64,000 bases of DNA from Mycobacterium sp. 1274756.6 (GTDB taxonomy: Bacteria; Actinomycetota; Actinomycetes; Mycobacteriales; Mycobacteriaceae), in contig NZ_LZLJ01000093.1 in the NCBI RefSeq assembly GCF_001668625.1, forward strand, positions 124,001 to 188,000, written 5' to 3'. The notes below the pieces were generated by a model. It was not told where the DNA came from and did no database searches. It saw only the letters and a program-made list of their open reading frames with translations. Positions 1 through 8,811 of the stretch are shown piece by piece; position 1 is the first letter of the stretch; the number at the start of each line of letters is the position of its first letter. The translations under genes were made by a program, and so were the position numbers.

Positions 1-37
1 TCGCACCGAACTCGCGGATCAGACCGGGCTGGCTCAT
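1..37 (-). CDS. N-terminus of an unidentified protein, cut by the window edge
   Basis: An ATG at 35-37 on the minus strand opens a frame reading MSQPGLIREFGA before the window ends. A good ribosome binding site, GGGAGG, lies about eight bases upstream of the ATG (around 45-50). Only twelve residues are visible, so no function can be given. It lies downstream of, and on the same strand as, the thiolase and enoyl-CoA hydratase genes, so a further beta-oxidation or acyl-CoA gene is a reasonable guess. Confidence 0.5.
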   Translation of the reverse strand, partial: MSQPGLIREFGA

Positions 38-130
38 GCCGCGCGCCTCCCTTACCGTCGCCGATCACCTCAACTTAAGTGACGGCAACGGCGTCCGGGG
101 GCGAAACGGCGCGACGGTGAAGTGCGCCGC

Positions 131-931
131 TCAGCGCGCCTTCCACACCGGTTCGCGCTTCTGCGCGAACGCCAGCGGGCCCTCCCTGGCGTCCTCGGTT
201 TTGAGCAGTGAGCCGAACTCGCGGGTGGTGCGGGTCCAGCCCGGCTCCTCGGCGGTGATGACACCGTCGTCGGCGCCGTAGGCGATCCGCTTGCTGGCCT
301 GCACCGACAGCGGGGCGTTGACGGTGATCCGCTCGGCCAGCGCCAGCGCCGCGTCGAGCACGGTGCCGTCGGCGACGACGTCGTTGATCAGCCCCCACTT
401 CAGCGCCTCCTCGGCGCTGATCGGCTCACCGGTGAACAGCAGCTCCAGCGCGATCTTGCGCGGCAACTGGTCGACGATCCGGAACACCCCGCCGGCACCG
501 GCGATCAGGCCGCGCTTGACCTCCGGCAGCCCGAACTTGGCGCGCTCCTCGGCGACCACCAGGTCGCTGGCCAGCGCCAGTTCGGTCCCGCCGCCCAGGG
601 CGGTGCCGTTGACCGCGGCGATGGTCGGCTTGTCGATGAAGTGGTGCACGTAGCCGGCGAAACCCCATTCGGGGTGCTCGGCGTGGAACAGGTTCTCTCC
701 GCGGGAAATCGCCTTGAGGTCCGCTCCGGCGCAGAACGACTTGTCACCGGCGCCGGTGAGGACGACCGCGCGAACCTCCGGGTCGTCCTGCGCCGCCTGC
801 AACGCGTCGCCGACCGCGGTGCTGACCGCACCGTTGACCGCGTTGCGCGCGTCCGGCCGGTTGATCGTGATGACCAGAACGTTGTCGCGCCGCTCGGTGA
901 GAGCCGCCGGCTGGTCAGAGGTTTCGGTCAC
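131..931 (-). CDS. Enoyl-CoA hydratase/isomerase (crotonase family)
   Basis: A 266-residue crotonase-fold protein expected to hydrate trans-2-enoyl-CoA in beta-oxidation. The oxyanion-hole segment CAGADL and the segment ALGGGTELALASD are present. Both glutamates needed for hydratase chemistry are visible, one in GGGTE and one in LPEV, so the enzyme looks active rather than a pure isomerase. I chose the GTG at 931 because GGAG precedes it and it overlaps the thiolase stop codon as GTGA; a longer frame to 976 would overlap the thiolase by 49 bases. Tight coupling to the thiolase implies co-transcription and consecutive steps on the same acyl-CoA substrate. Which EchA paralogue this is cannot be told from the sequence alone. 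Confidence 0.9.
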   Translation of the reverse strand: MTETSDQPAALTERRDNVLVITINRPDARNAVNGAVSTAVGDALQAAQDDPEVRAVVLTGAGDKSFCAGADLKAISRGENLFHAEHPEWGFAGYVHHFIDKPTIAAVNGTALGGGTELALASDLVVAEERAKFGLPEVKRGLIAGAGGVFRIVDQLPRKIALELLFTGEPISAEEALKWGLINDVVADGTVLDAALALAERITVNAPLSVQASKRIAYGADDGVITAEEPGWTRTTREFGSLLKTEDAREGPLAFAQKREPVWKAR

Positions 932-2076
932 AGGAGCTCCAAAATCGTTGCGTTGGCTTGCCCGCCACCTTCGCACATGGTCTGCAGGCCGTACTGAATT
1001 CCGTTGTCGCGCATGTGGTAGAGCATCGTGGTCATCAACCGGGCACCGGACCCGCCGAGCGGGTGGCCGAGCGCGATCGCCCCACCCTTGGGGTTGAGCT
1101 TCTTCTCGTCGGCGCCGATGTCGGCCAGCCAGGCCATCGGCACCGGCGCGAAGGCCTCGTTGACCTCGAACACGCCGATGTCGTCGACCGACAGCCCGGA
1201 GCGCTTCAGCGCCTTCTGGGTGGCCGGGATCGGGCCGGTGAGCATGATGACCGGGTTGGAGCCGGCCAGCGTCGCGGTGTGCACCCGCGCCAGCGGTTTG
1301 AGGCCGAGCGCCTTGGCCTTCTCCGCCGACATGAACAGCAGCGCCGCCGCACCGTCGGAGATCTGGCTGGAGTTACCGGCGTGGATGACGCCGTCTTCCT
1401 TGAAGGCCGGTTTGAGTTGCCCCATCTTCTCGATGGTGGTGCCGCGCCGGATGCCCTCGTCTTTGAGGACCGGGTTGCCGTCGGCGTCCTCGATGGCGAC
1501 GATCTCGTCGTCGAAGGCGCCGGAATCCTGTGCCGCGGCGGCCTTCTCGTGGGAGGCCAGCGAGAATTCGTCGAGCTGGGTGCGGGAGAAGCCCCACTGC
1601 TCGGCGACCATCTCCGCGCCGATGCCCTGGTTGGGCACCACGCCGTCGTAGCGGTCCAGGTAGATCTTCGAGTACGGCCGGCCGCCGTTGGCCAGCGAGG
1701 AGCCCATCGGGGTCCGCGACATCGACTCCACCCCGCCGGCGACGGCCACGTCGTAGTGGCCCGCGACCACCCCGGCGGCGGCGAAGTGCACCGACTGCTG
1801 GCTGGAGCCGCACTGCCGGTCGACGGTCACGCCGGGCACGCTCTCCGGCCAGCCGGCGGTGATCAGCGCGGTGCGGCCGATGTCCAGGGCCTGCTCGCCG
1901 GCCTGCATCACACAGCCCCAGATGACGTCGTCGACGATCTCCGGGTCGATCCCGGTGCGGTTCACCAGTCCGTTGAGCACCTGCGCGGACAGGTCAGCCG
2001 GGTGCACCCCGGACAGCCCGCCGTTGCGTTTACCGATCGGTGAGCGCACCGCCTCGACGATGACGGCTTCGGCCAT
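928..2076 (-). CDS. Acetyl-CoA acyltransferase (thiolase, FadA5/FadA6-like)
   Basis: A 382-residue degradative thiolase cleaving 3-ketoacyl-CoA to acetyl-CoA and a shortened acyl-CoA. The nucleophilic Cys89 sits in VDRQCGSSQQ, and the NEAFA box, the GHPLGGSGAR histidine loop and the C-terminal MCEGGG cysteine are all present. The start at 2076 follows a strong AAAGGAG and is the normal family N-terminus (MAEAVIVEAVRSP); the frame is open far upstream only because of high GC. The CGSSQQ variant recalls mycobacterial steroid thiolases of the FadA5/FadA6 group, but substrate is inference. It leads an operon with the enoyl-CoA hydratase and probably the truncated gene at the window edge. Confidence 0.9.
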   Translation of the reverse strand: MAEAVIVEAVRSPIGKRNGGLSGVHPADLSAQVLNGLVNRTGIDPEIVDDVIWGCVMQAGEQALDIGRTALITAGWPESVPGVTVDRQCGSSQQSVHFAAAGVVAGHYDVAVAGGVESMSRTPMGSSLANGGRPYSKIYLDRYDGVVPNQGIGAEMVAEQWGFSRTQLDEFSLASHEKAAAAQDSGAFDDEIVAIEDADGNPVLKDEGIRRGTTIEKMGQLKPAFKEDGVIHAGNSSQISDGAAALLFMSAEKAKALGLKPLARVHTATLAGSNPVIMLTGPIPATQKALKRSGLSVDDIGVFEVNEAFAPVPMAWLADIGADEKKLNPKGGAIALGHPLGGSGARLMTTMLYHMRDNGIQYGLQTMCEGGGQANATILELL

Positions 2077-2250
2077 GTCGTTCTCCTTTGAACTTTTCGG
2101 GACGATCGTGACCAGCATCTCAGGATCGCCCGCACCGCCGACAGCCGGACCCACGAATCCGCCGCGCGGCCGCCGCCGGAGACCACCGTTATGCTCACGC
2201 TGCGCCGAACACCGGTGCACGACCCATGCCTGCAAAGGGGCCTGCCTGAC

Positions 2251-3270
2251 ATGAGTGTGCCGCCACACCGACCGCCGCCCGGTTTTCCTCGCGGGCCGAA
2301 CCCGGGCGACCCCCGCGGCGCCGGCCGCCCACCGGGTCCATACGGGCCGCCGTCCGGGCCCTACGGCAACCCCGGCTGGCAACCCCAGCAGCCCCCGCCG
2401 GCCGGCCCCTACGGGCCGGCGCCCGGTTATCCCGGCGGCCCTCCGCCGGTGCCGCCACCTCCGCCGTCGGGTAACCGCTCCGGCCTGCTCATCGGCGGCG
2501 GTGTGGTGATCGCGGTGCTGGTGGTGGCCTTGGCGGCGGCGCTGGCGACCCGCGGTTCCGGTTCCGATGCCGCCGACGACAGCCCGTCGAGCGTCGCCGC
2601 CGCCCCCTCGACGAGCACCGATGCCGCCGCCCCCAGCAGTTCGGTGGCGGCCTCGACCGGCCCGTCGACCCCGTCGGCCACCGCCCCGGGCGGCGATCTG
2701 GCCGGACTCCTGGAGTCGCCGACGCAGATCAACGAGCGCATGAAGACGACGATGAGCCCCGCGCCGGGCGAATCGGGCACCGAACCGCTGACGAAGGTCG
2801 TCGTCACGCCCACCGAGTGCACCGGTAATTTCATCCCCGCGACCGCCGCGACCTACGCCGGCACCGATTTCACCGCCATGGCGGTGCAGGGCTTCCGCGG
2901 GAGCGGCAACAGCATGTCCACCAGTGTCATCGAGGTCGCGGTGAAGTTCCCCGATGCCGCCGCGGCGAAAAGGTTCTTCAACGACCAATACAGCGACATG
3001 TCTAACTGCACCTACAAACCGGTGACCGCGCGCTACGCCAACGGGGCCAGTTACGACGGGAAGACCACCGCAGTCGGCAAGTCGTCGGGCAGCGAAGGCG
3101 ACCTGATCAACACCATCGTGTTCCGCAACCCGATGGAGGGCACCATCGGCTGCGATCGGGCGTTGGGGGTCAACGGCGAGGTGATCGTCGACGTGTTGGT
3201 CTGCAGCGACGGCAACTCCGGTGGCTACGGAACCGGGTTGGCCCGGTCCATCATGCGCAAGCTCAACTGA
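2251..3270 (+). CDS. Proline-rich membrane protein with PknH-like sensor domain
   Basis: A 339-residue protein in three parts. Residues 1 to about 75 are Pro/Gly-rich and cytoplasmic; one membrane helix follows (LLIGGGVVIAVLVVALAAAL); after a Ser/Thr/Ala-rich linker comes an extracytoplasmic domain of about 190 residues. That domain has four cysteines (in TECTG, SNCTY, IGCDR and LVCSD), the pattern of the PknH-type sensor domain, which forms two disulfides. No kinase domain is present, so this is a stand-alone sensor-domain protein of the kind common in mycobacteria. The ATG at 2251 is preferred to one at 2191 because the protein then begins directly with the Pro-rich segment. The ligand is unknown. 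Confidence 0.85.
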   Translation: MSVPPHRPPPGFPRGPNPGDPRGAGRPPGPYGPPSGPYGNPGWQPQQPPPAGPYGPAPGYPGGPPPVPPPPPSGNRSGLLIGGGVVIAVLVVALAAALATRGSGSDAADDSPSSVAAAPSTSTDAAAPSSSVAASTGPSTPSATAPGGDLAGLLESPTQINERMKTTMSPAPGESGTEPLTKVVVTPTECTGNFIPATAATYAGTDFTAMAVQGFRGSGNSMSTSVIEVAVKFPDAAAAKRFFNDQYSDMSNCTYKPVTARYANGASYDGKTTAVGKSSGSEGDLINTIVFRNPMEGTIGCDRALGVNGEVIVDVLVCSDGNSGGYGTGLARSIMRKLN

Positions 3271-3304
3271 CCCCCGGCCGGCCGGGCACCGGTAGCGTTG
3301 GGTC

Positions 3305-3964
3305 ATGGCACGCATCATCGTCTTCGGCGGCCACGGCAAGGTGGCCATGCACCTGCACCCGCTCCTGGTCGAGCGCGGCGACGAGGTGACCGCGGTGTTC
3401 CGCAACCCCGACCACTCCGAAGAGGTGGCGGTCACCGGCGCCGCCCCGGTCGTCGGTGACATCGAACAGCTCGACACCGAGGCGCTCGCGGAGCTCGTCG
3501 CCGGGCACGACGCGGTGGTGTTCTCCGCCGGCGCCGGCGGCGGCAACCCCCAGCGCACCTACGCGGTGGACCGCGACGCGGCGATCCGGGTCGTCGGCGC
3601 CGCCGGCCAGGCCGGGGTGCAGCGGTTCGTGATGGTCTCCTATTTCGGCGCCGGACCCGAGCACGGTGTGCCGGCGGAGGAACCGTTCTTCCATTACGCG
3701 GAGGCCAAGGCCGCCGCCGACGCGCACCTGCGGGCCAGCGGCCTGGACTGGACGGTGCTGGGGCCGAGCCGGCTGACGCTGGAACCGGCGACCGGGCGGA
3801 TCGCGCTCGGTCCCGAGCACGGCAAGGGTGAGGTGTCGCGGGAGAACGTGGCACTGGTGATCGCCGCCGTGCTGGCCCCCGACACCGGGGCGGCCACGAT
3901 CCGGCGCACCATCGAGTTCAACGACGGCGACACGCCCATCGCCGAAGCCATCGCCGGGCGCTAA
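3305..3964 (+). CDS. NAD(P)-binding Rossmann protein (atypical SDR)
   Basis: A 219-residue single-domain protein beginning with a Rossmann dinucleotide motif (residues 4-11, IVFGGHGK). Its length and layout fit the atypical short-chain dehydrogenase group that includes NAD(P)H-binding and flavin-reductase-like proteins. The classical catalytic Tyr-x3-Lys is not clearly present; a HYAEAK segment near residue 137 lies where an active-site tyrosine would be expected. It starts 34 bases after the sensor-domain gene on the same strand. The reaction is unknown. Confidence 0.8.
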   Translation: MARIIVFGGHGKVAMHLHPLLVERGDEVTAVFRNPDHSEEVAVTGAAPVVGDIEQLDTEALAELVAGHDAVVFSAGAGGGNPQRTYAVDRDAAIRVVGAAGQAGVQRFVMVSYFGAGPEHGVPAEEPFFHYAEAKAAADAHLRASGLDWTVLGPSRLTLEPATGRIALGPEHGKGEVSRENVALVIAAVLAPDTGAATIRRTIEFNDGDTPIAEAIAGR

Positions 3965-4009
3965 CCCACCGGGCCGGCGCCGTCGCGCCAGGCGGTAACC
4001 TCGGTTGCG

Positions 4010-4215
4010 CAGCCGGTTTGTCGGCGCCGCCAGGCATCGACATCGAGCGAAGCGCATGCCTCGCGAGAGGGAACCCGGTGGGAATCCGGGACTGTCCCGC
4101 AGCGGTATGCAGGAACGACCGCCGTCATCGGCACTGGTCGCAGCGATGCGACTGGGAAGCGACGGCCAGTAGGTGCACCGAGGGGTGCGCGCCTGCGAGT
4201 CCGAAGACCTGCCTG
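4010..4215 (+). promoter_or_regulatory. Cobalamin (B12) riboswitch upstream of metE
   Basis: The leader contains the conserved core of the cobalamin aptamer: GAACCCGGTGGGAATCCGGG at 4071-4090 followed by ACTGTCCCGCAGCGGT, and the 3' element GCGAGTCCGAAGACCTGCC at 4195-4213. Between them is a variable peripheral region. The aptamer is followed within 10 bases by hairpins and then metE. Known logic for this arrangement is that adenosylcobalamin binding switches off the B12-independent methionine synthase when B12, and hence MetH activity, is available. Outer limits are approximate because the closing P1 stem could not be folded by computation. Bases 3965-4009 hold nothing recognisable. Confidence 0.93.
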
Positions 4216-4220
4216 CTGTG

Positions 4221-4302
4221 CCGGGCGCGCCGCGCCCGGGGGCTTGTCGCCTCGAGGAATGGGCGTCCGGCGGTCCCGGTTGCACTGCTTTACCGGCAGT
4301 GC
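4221..4302 (+). promoter_or_regulatory. Two hairpins between riboswitch aptamer and metE (candidate expression platform)
   Basis: Hairpin one is CCGGGCG, loop of five, CGCCCGG at 4221-4239. Hairpin two is GCACTGC, loop of seven, GCAGTGC at 4282-4302. Neither is followed by a T-run, as is usual in mycobacteria. They are the obvious candidates for the switching element, but whether control is by termination or translation cannot be seen. Confidence 0.5.
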
Positions 4303-4367
4303 GCACCCCACCGGGTCGGCTGCGCGTCCGTCGGCGATAACCAAACCCGCTAGTGAAGGACGAATCT

Positions 4368-6638
4368 GTGACCGCTCAACCGTTTACCGCCACCATCACC
4401 GGATCGCCCCGAATCGGGCCGCGCCGCGAACTCAAACGCGCCACCGAGGGCTACTGGGCCGGCCGCACCAGCCGCGACGAGCTGGAGTCCGTCGCCGCCA
4501 CCCTGCGCCGCGACACCTGGGCTGCGCTCGCCGAGGCCGGGCTGGATTCGGTGCCGGTCAACACGTTCTCCTACTACGACCAGGTCCTCGACACCGCGGT
4601 GATGCTCGGCGCGCTGCCGCCGCGGGTCGCCGAGGTCCCCGACGCCCTGGACCGGTACTTCGCCGCCGCCCGTGGCACCGACACGATCCAGCCGCTGGAG
4701 ATGACCAAGTGGTTCGACACCAACTACCACTACATCGTTCCCGAGATCGGCCCGGACACCCGCTTCAGCCTGGACGCCACCAAGGTGCTCGATGAGCTGA
4801 ACGAAGCGTTGGCGCAGGGCATCCCGGCCCGGCCGGTGGTCATCGGCCCGATCACCTTCCTGCTGCTGAGCAAGGCCGTCGAGGGCGCCGCCGCCCCGAT
4901 CGAGCGCATCGACGAGCTGATCCCGCTTTACACCGACCTGCTCGGCCGGCTCGCCGAGGCCGGCGCCCAGTGGGTGCAGTTCGACGAGCCGGTGCTGGTC
5001 ACCGACATCAGCGCCGACGCGCCGGCCCTGGCCGAGCGGGTCTACACCGCACTCGGCGCGGACACCAAGCGGCCCGCCCTGTTCGTCGCCACCTACTTCG
5101 GCGACCCCGGCGCCGCGCTGGGCGCTCTGGCCCGCACCCCGGTCGAGGCCATCGGCGTCGACCTGGTGGCCGGGGCGAACGCCGATATCGCCGCCGTCTC
5201 CGAGCTGGCCGGCAAGACCCTGGTGGCCGGGGTGGTCGACGGACGCAACATTTGGCGCACCGACCTGGAGGCCGCGCTCGGCCGGCTGGACCCCCTGCGC
5301 GGGTCGGCCGCCTCGGTGGCGGTGTCCACGTCGTGCTCGACGCTGCACGTGCCCTACTCGCTGGAGGCGGAGACCGACCTCGACGACAACCTGCGCAGCT
5401 GGCTGGCCTTCGGCGCGGAGAAGGTCACCGAGGTGGTGACGCTGGCGCGGGCGCTGCGCGACGGCCGGGAGGCGGTCGCCGAGCAGATCGCCGCGTCCAA
5501 CGCGGCGGTCAAGTCCCGCACGGCCGACCCGCGGCTGCGCAACGAGCAGGTCCGCAGCCGCATCGCCTCGATCACCTCGAACGGCGACCAGCGCGGCGAC
5601 GCGACCGCCCGCCGGGAGGCTCAGGACGCCCGGTTGCACCTGCCGCCGCTGCCGACCACGACGATCGGCTCCTACCCGCAGACCTCGGCGATCCGCATCG
5701 CCCGCGCCGAGCTGCGTTCCGGGAAGATCGACAAGGAAGAGTACGTCCGGCGGATGAAGGCCGAGATCGCCGATGTGATCAAGCTGCAGGAGCAGCTCGG
5801 GCTGGACGTGCTGGTGCACGGCGAGCCGGAGCGCAACGACATGGTGCAGTACTTCGCCGAGCAGCTGGACGGCTTCTTCGCCCCGCAGAACGGCTGGGTG
5901 CAGTCCTACGGCAGCCGGTGTGTGCGTCCGCCGATCCTCTTCGGCGACGTCGCCCGGCCCAACCCGATGACCGTGGAGTGGATCAGCTACGCGCAGTCGC
6001 TGACCGACAAGCCGGTCAAGGGCATGCTGACCGGACCGGTGACCATCCTGGCCTGGTCGTTCGTGCGTGACGACCAGCCGCTGGCCGACACCGCCAACCA
6101 GGTGGCGCTGGCGATCCGCGACGAGACGGTGGACCTGCAGGACGCCGGCATCGCGGTGATCCAGGTCGACGAGCCGGCGCTGCGGGAGCTGCTGCCGCTG
6201 CGCGACGCGGAGAAGGAGGACTACCTCAAGTGGGCGGTGGGCGCGTTCCGGCTGGCCACCTCCGGGGTGGCCGACTCCACGCAGATCCACACCCACCTGT
6301 GCTACTCGGAGTTCGGTGAGGTGATCGGGGCGATCGCCGACCTCGACGCCGACGTCACCTCGATCGAGGCGGCCCGCTCGCACATGGAGGTGCTCGAAGA
6401 CCTCAACGAGATCGGGTTCTCCAACAGTGTCGGCCCCGGTGTCTACGACATCCACTCCCCGCGCGTGCCCAGCACCGAGGAGATGGTGACCTCGCTGCGC
6501 GAGGCGTTGGCGGCCGTGCCCGCCAAGCGGCTGTGGGTGAACCCGGACTGCGGGCTGAAGACCCGCAGCACCGAGGAGGTCACCGCGTCGCTGACCAACC
6601 TGGTGGCCGCGGCCCAGCAGGTCCGCCCGGACGCGTAA
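4368..6638 (+). CDS. metE: Cobalamin-independent methionine synthase
   Basis: Transfers the methyl group of 5-methyltetrahydropteroyl-triglutamate to homocysteine, the last step of methionine synthesis, in the cytosol. The 756-residue length is normal. The N-terminal half begins with the family segment [18 protein letters not shown]; the C-terminal half carries the zinc/homocysteine site with His643 and Cys645 (in THLCYSE), Glu667 and Cys728 (NPDCGLKTR). The GTG at 4368 is chosen because GAAGGA sits seven bases before it; an in-frame GTG at 4353 has no such site. It is preceded by a cobalamin riboswitch, so it should be repressed when B12 is plentiful. A strong hairpin lies just after its stop. 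Confidence 0.97.
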   Translation: MTAQPFTATITGSPRIGPRRELKRATEGYWAGRTSRDELESVAATLRRDTWAALAEAGLDSVPVNTFSYYDQVLDTAVMLGALPPRVAEVPDALDRYFAAARGTDTIQPLEMTKWFDTNYHYIVPEIGPDTRFSLDATKVLDELNEALAQGIPARPVVIGPITFLLLSKAVEGAAAPIERIDELIPLYTDLLGRLAEAGAQWVQFDEPVLVTDISADAPALAERVYTALGADTKRPALFVATYFGDPGAALGALARTPVEAIGVDLVAGANADIAAVSELAGKTLVAGVVDGRNIWRTDLEAALGRLDPLRGSAASVAVSTSCSTLHVPYSLEAETDLDDNLRSWLAFGAEKVTEVVTLARALRDGREAVAEQIAASNAAVKSRTADPRLRNEQVRSRIASITSNGDQRGDATARREAQDARLHLPPLPTTTIGSYPQTSAIRIARAELRSGKIDKEEYVRRMKAEIADVIKLQEQLGLDVLVHGEPERNDMVQYFAEQLDGFFAPQNGWVQSYGSRCVRPPILFGDVARPNPMTVEWISYAQSLTDKPVKGMLTGPVTILAWSFVRDDQPLADTANQVALAIRDETVDLQDAGIAVIQVDEPALRELLPLRDAEKEDYLKWAVGAFRLATSGVADSTQIHTHLCYSEFGEVIGAIADLDADVTSIEAARSHMEVLEDLNEIGFSNSVGPGVYDIHSPRVPSTEEMVTSLREALAAVPAKRLWVNPDCGLKTRSTEEVTASLTNLVAAAQQVRPDA

Positions 6639-6650
6639 GCAGTCCCGGAT

Positions 6651-6682
6651 CGAGGGTCGGCGGGCTTGCCCGTCGACCCTCG
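6651..6682 (+). terminator. Hairpin terminator after metE
   Basis: A near-perfect inverted repeat starts 12 bases after the metE stop: 15-base arms at 6651-6665 and 6668-6682 differing at one position, with a two-base TT centre. There is no T-tract, which is common for mycobacterial terminators. Its location and stability support intrinsic termination. Confidence 0.6.
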
Positions 6683-6717
6683 GTTCCCGGGCTGGCTGGT
6701 CCTGGGCTTCGGGTCTG

Positions 6718-6798
6718 CGTCGTCGCCCGCGTTGGCCCGCTCGTCGGCCCACGAACCCCCGTCGTCACCCGCGTTGGCCCGCTCGTCGGCCCGCGAAA
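6718..6798. repeat. Tandem duplication, 42-bp period, two copies
   Basis: Two 39-base copies, 6718-6756 and 6760-6798, differ at only a few positions and share the core GCGTTGGCCCGCTCGTCGGC. The region is non-coding, in the gap between the convergent genes metE and the DUF3556 gene. The 42-base period is a multiple of three, but no gene uses the frame. It resembles a small tandem-repeat locus that could vary in copy number. Confidence 0.7.
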
Positions 6799-6802
6799 CC
6801 CG

Positions 6803-6859
6803 CGAAACAGAAATGGTGCAGGCCTCTTCTCGACATTTCCCTGCATATCTTCTGTCTCG
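6803..6859. terminator. Imperfect hairpin between convergent genes
   Basis: Two 20-base arms, 6803-6822 and 6840-6859, match at about 15 of 20 positions around a 17-base loop. It lies in the convergent gap, 67 bases beyond the end of the DUF3556 gene on the minus strand. A bidirectional terminator or an old repeat are both possible; pairing is imperfect, so confidence is modest. Confidence 0.35.
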
Positions 6860-6925
6860 CGGCGCGGGCGCGCCCCGAGTTGCCAGACGAGGGCCGCGGC
6901 GACGCACGCGCGGGCGAGCGAAACG

Positions 6926-8647
6926 CTAGCCCGTCACCTGCACCGGCAGATCGTCGTCCCAGGGCTGACGGTCGACCATGTCGGCCACCCGCACCTGGCC
7001 ACGCTCGAACTCGCCGGTCGCGGCGTCGACCAGGCGGTACTGCTGGGTCTGGCGGTGGATGGGCTGGGCGTCGAGGATGACCACCCGCACCTCGCCGGGT
7101 TCGAATCCGCACCGCTGCTGCAGCGCGGCGATCAGCTGCTCGTTGGTCATGTGGCCGTCACCGAAATTCCAGCCCACCGCCGTCGAGCAGATCCGTTCCC
7201 CGTCGGTGAGGGTGTAGTCGTCCTCGTCGACATCGGCCAGCGCCCGGTGGGCCAGGGTGAACAGCGCGCGGCCGTGGGTGTTGAAGCCGCGGAACGCATA
7301 CCCCATGAAGATCGGGATCTGGGCGGCCTCCTTGCTGCCGTAGAACCGCTCCAGCTGTGCGGCGGGCATGCTGGCGATCGCGACGATGCCGCGGCTCAAC
7401 TTCTCCTCGGCGGAGGCGGTCAGACACCACAGGCTGGTGTCCCAGTTCCCGGCGTAGTAGCGCATCCCGGGCAGGAACGAGACCTTGCGCGGCAACAGGT
7501 TGCCCAGCACGACGGTGCCCGCGCTCGCCGCGAACAGCGCCAACACCGGCACCGGGTGATTGAGGTCACCGAGCCCGAGCTCGGGGTGCGCGACGAAGAT
7601 CGCCAGCACCCCGAAGATCATGAAGACGTTCCACTCCAGCGGCACCCCCATCGGGATGGCCGCCAGGATGCCCAGGTGGAAGCAGACCATGACGAACGCG
7701 GCGATCGCGGTCGGCCAGCCGCCGTGGGAGAAGAACAGCACCAGCGGCACGGCCATCTCGATGGCGGTGCTGATGTGGGCCAGCAGCTTCGACGGCCAGC
7801 CCGGGCGCAGATCGTCGGGGAAGTTCTTGAAGAAGCGCCGTTTAAGCGCGCGGGGCCGCACCAGCGGGTTGTTGCTCATCATCGTCGAGATCACGAACGG
7901 GAAGTGCCGGTTCAGCTTCGAGGTGGCCGCACCCACCCAGATCACCAGGAAGATCAGCTTCGCGCCGATGATGATGTCCGCCCCGTCGAACAGGAACACC
8001 AGCGCCAGCGGACCGTAGACCTCACCGCGAGCGGCCAGGAAGATCACCTTGTCGCGCAGCCCGATCACCGCCAGCAACGCAAGTACAGCGACGATCTGCC
8101 AAGCCGGCAGCACCCCGATCTCCGTGCCCAGCTGCGGGATCGGTCCGGTGCCGTCGGAGAACAGCGCCCAGACGATCATCACCAGCAACGCCCCGTAGAC
8201 GGCGGCGTCGACGGGGGTGCGCGCGGTGCCGCGGGTCAGCGGGACGCGCCCGGGCCACGGCGGCAACCGGATGGTGCCGGTGCGCAGCCAGTACAGGATC
8301 GAGCCCATCGGCGGGAAGAACCGGTTGTTCAGCGGCCCGAACCCGCAGCCCAGCCCGATCACCTCGAACAGCATCGTGTAGAGCACGACCTTTTCGAACA
8401 CGATGGGTTCGTTCCACCAGGTGCCGACGTCGGTGAAGCCGTCGATCCCCGCGGTGCTCAGGACGACGAGCCAGCCACCCAGGATGTAGAGACCGATCTT
8501 GACCAGGTAGAACAGGTGCAGCACGAGCGGCGTGCCGAAACCGACTTCCGCCCAGTGCCGGGCCATGGGACGGATCTTCTCGCTGCGGGTGCCTTTGCTC
8601 CAGGTCGGGAAGTCGACCACCGGCAACTCTGGCTTGAGAAATCCCAT
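6926..8647 (-). CDS. Multi-pass membrane protein, DUF3556 type
   Basis: A 573-residue protein whose first two thirds contain about ten hydrophobic segments (for example residues 40-62, 150-165, 185-200 and 330-400), followed by a soluble C-terminal domain of about 150 residues. Length and appearance match the uncharacterised DUF3556 family; from memory the M. tuberculosis syntenic gene Rv1132 encodes a 576-residue membrane protein next to prpC. A perfect-arm palindrome of the KstR type lies 10 bases upstream, with a TAGTGT -10-like hexamer six bases before the ATG and no Shine-Dalgarno, which suggests a leaderless transcript repressed by KstR. A role in sterol or propionate-linked metabolism is inferred only from this operator and the methylcitrate neighbours. 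Confidence 0.85.
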   Translation of the reverse strand: MGFLKPELPVVDFPTWSKGTRSEKIRPMARHWAEVGFGTPLVLHLFYLVKIGLYILGGWLVVLSTAGIDGFTDVGTWWNEPIVFEKVVLYTMLFEVIGLGCGFGPLNNRFFPPMGSILYWLRTGTIRLPPWPGRVPLTRGTARTPVDAAVYGALLVMIVWALFSDGTGPIPQLGTEIGVLPAWQIVAVLALLAVIGLRDKVIFLAARGEVYGPLALVFLFDGADIIIGAKLIFLVIWVGAATSKLNRHFPFVISTMMSNNPLVRPRALKRRFFKNFPDDLRPGWPSKLLAHISTAIEMAVPLVLFFSHGGWPTAIAAFVMVCFHLGILAAIPMGVPLEWNVFMIFGVLAIFVAHPELGLGDLNHPVPVLALFAASAGTVVLGNLLPRKVSFLPGMRYYAGNWDTSLWCLTASAEEKLSRGIVAIASMPAAQLERFYGSKEAAQIPIFMGYAFRGFNTHGRALFTLAHRALADVDEDDYTLTDGERICSTAVGWNFGDGHMTNEQLIAALQQRCGFEPGEVRVVILDAQPIHRQTQQYRLVDAATGEFERGQVRVADMVDRQPWDDDLPVQVTG

Positions 8648-8656
8648 GCCCTTACA

Positions 8657-8672
8657 CTAGAACGTGTTCTAG
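8657..8672 (-). promoter_or_regulatory. KstR-like operator for the DUF3556 gene
   Basis: CTAGAAC-GT-GTTCTAG has perfect 7-base arms and fits the known KstR consensus TnnAACnnGTTnnA. It overlaps the likely -10 region (TAGTGT read on the minus strand) of the DUF3556 gene and lies about 140 bases from the divergent desaturase gene, which it might also influence. KstR, the TetR-type repressor of cholesterol catabolism, is released by a cholesterol-derived CoA thioester. Confidence 0.8.
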
Positions 8673-8811
8673 AAATTGGGGGCGGATTGGGCCGTCGGCA
8701 ACACGCCGCCGCGCTTCGACGATTGGGACCCCGACGGGGCTGCCGTGTAGCGTTGACCCCGGCCCTAAACACATCGTGGGATGGGGGTCCCACTTGACAG
8801 GCAGGGGCACG

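Noticed and set aside
66..86. ACTTAAGT palindrome in the gap before the truncated first gene, as an operator
   Set aside because: Only eight bases are symmetric, the flanks do not extend the palindrome convincingly, and it fits no regulator consensus I can name.
4350..6752. An 800-codon open frame on the minus strand opposite metE
   Set aside because: Its translation is Arg/Gly/His/Val-rich with no domain, and it lies exactly antisense to a well-matched metE; it is a high-GC codon shadow.
6718..6798. Possible CRISPR repeats
   Set aside because: Only two copies with a 3-base gap and no unique spacers; this is a tandem duplication.
6533..8797. A 754-codon plus-strand frame opposite the DUF3556 gene
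   Set aside because: Low-complexity Arg/His/Gln/Asp-rich translation typical of antisense frames at 70% GC; the minus strand encodes a convincing membrane protein.
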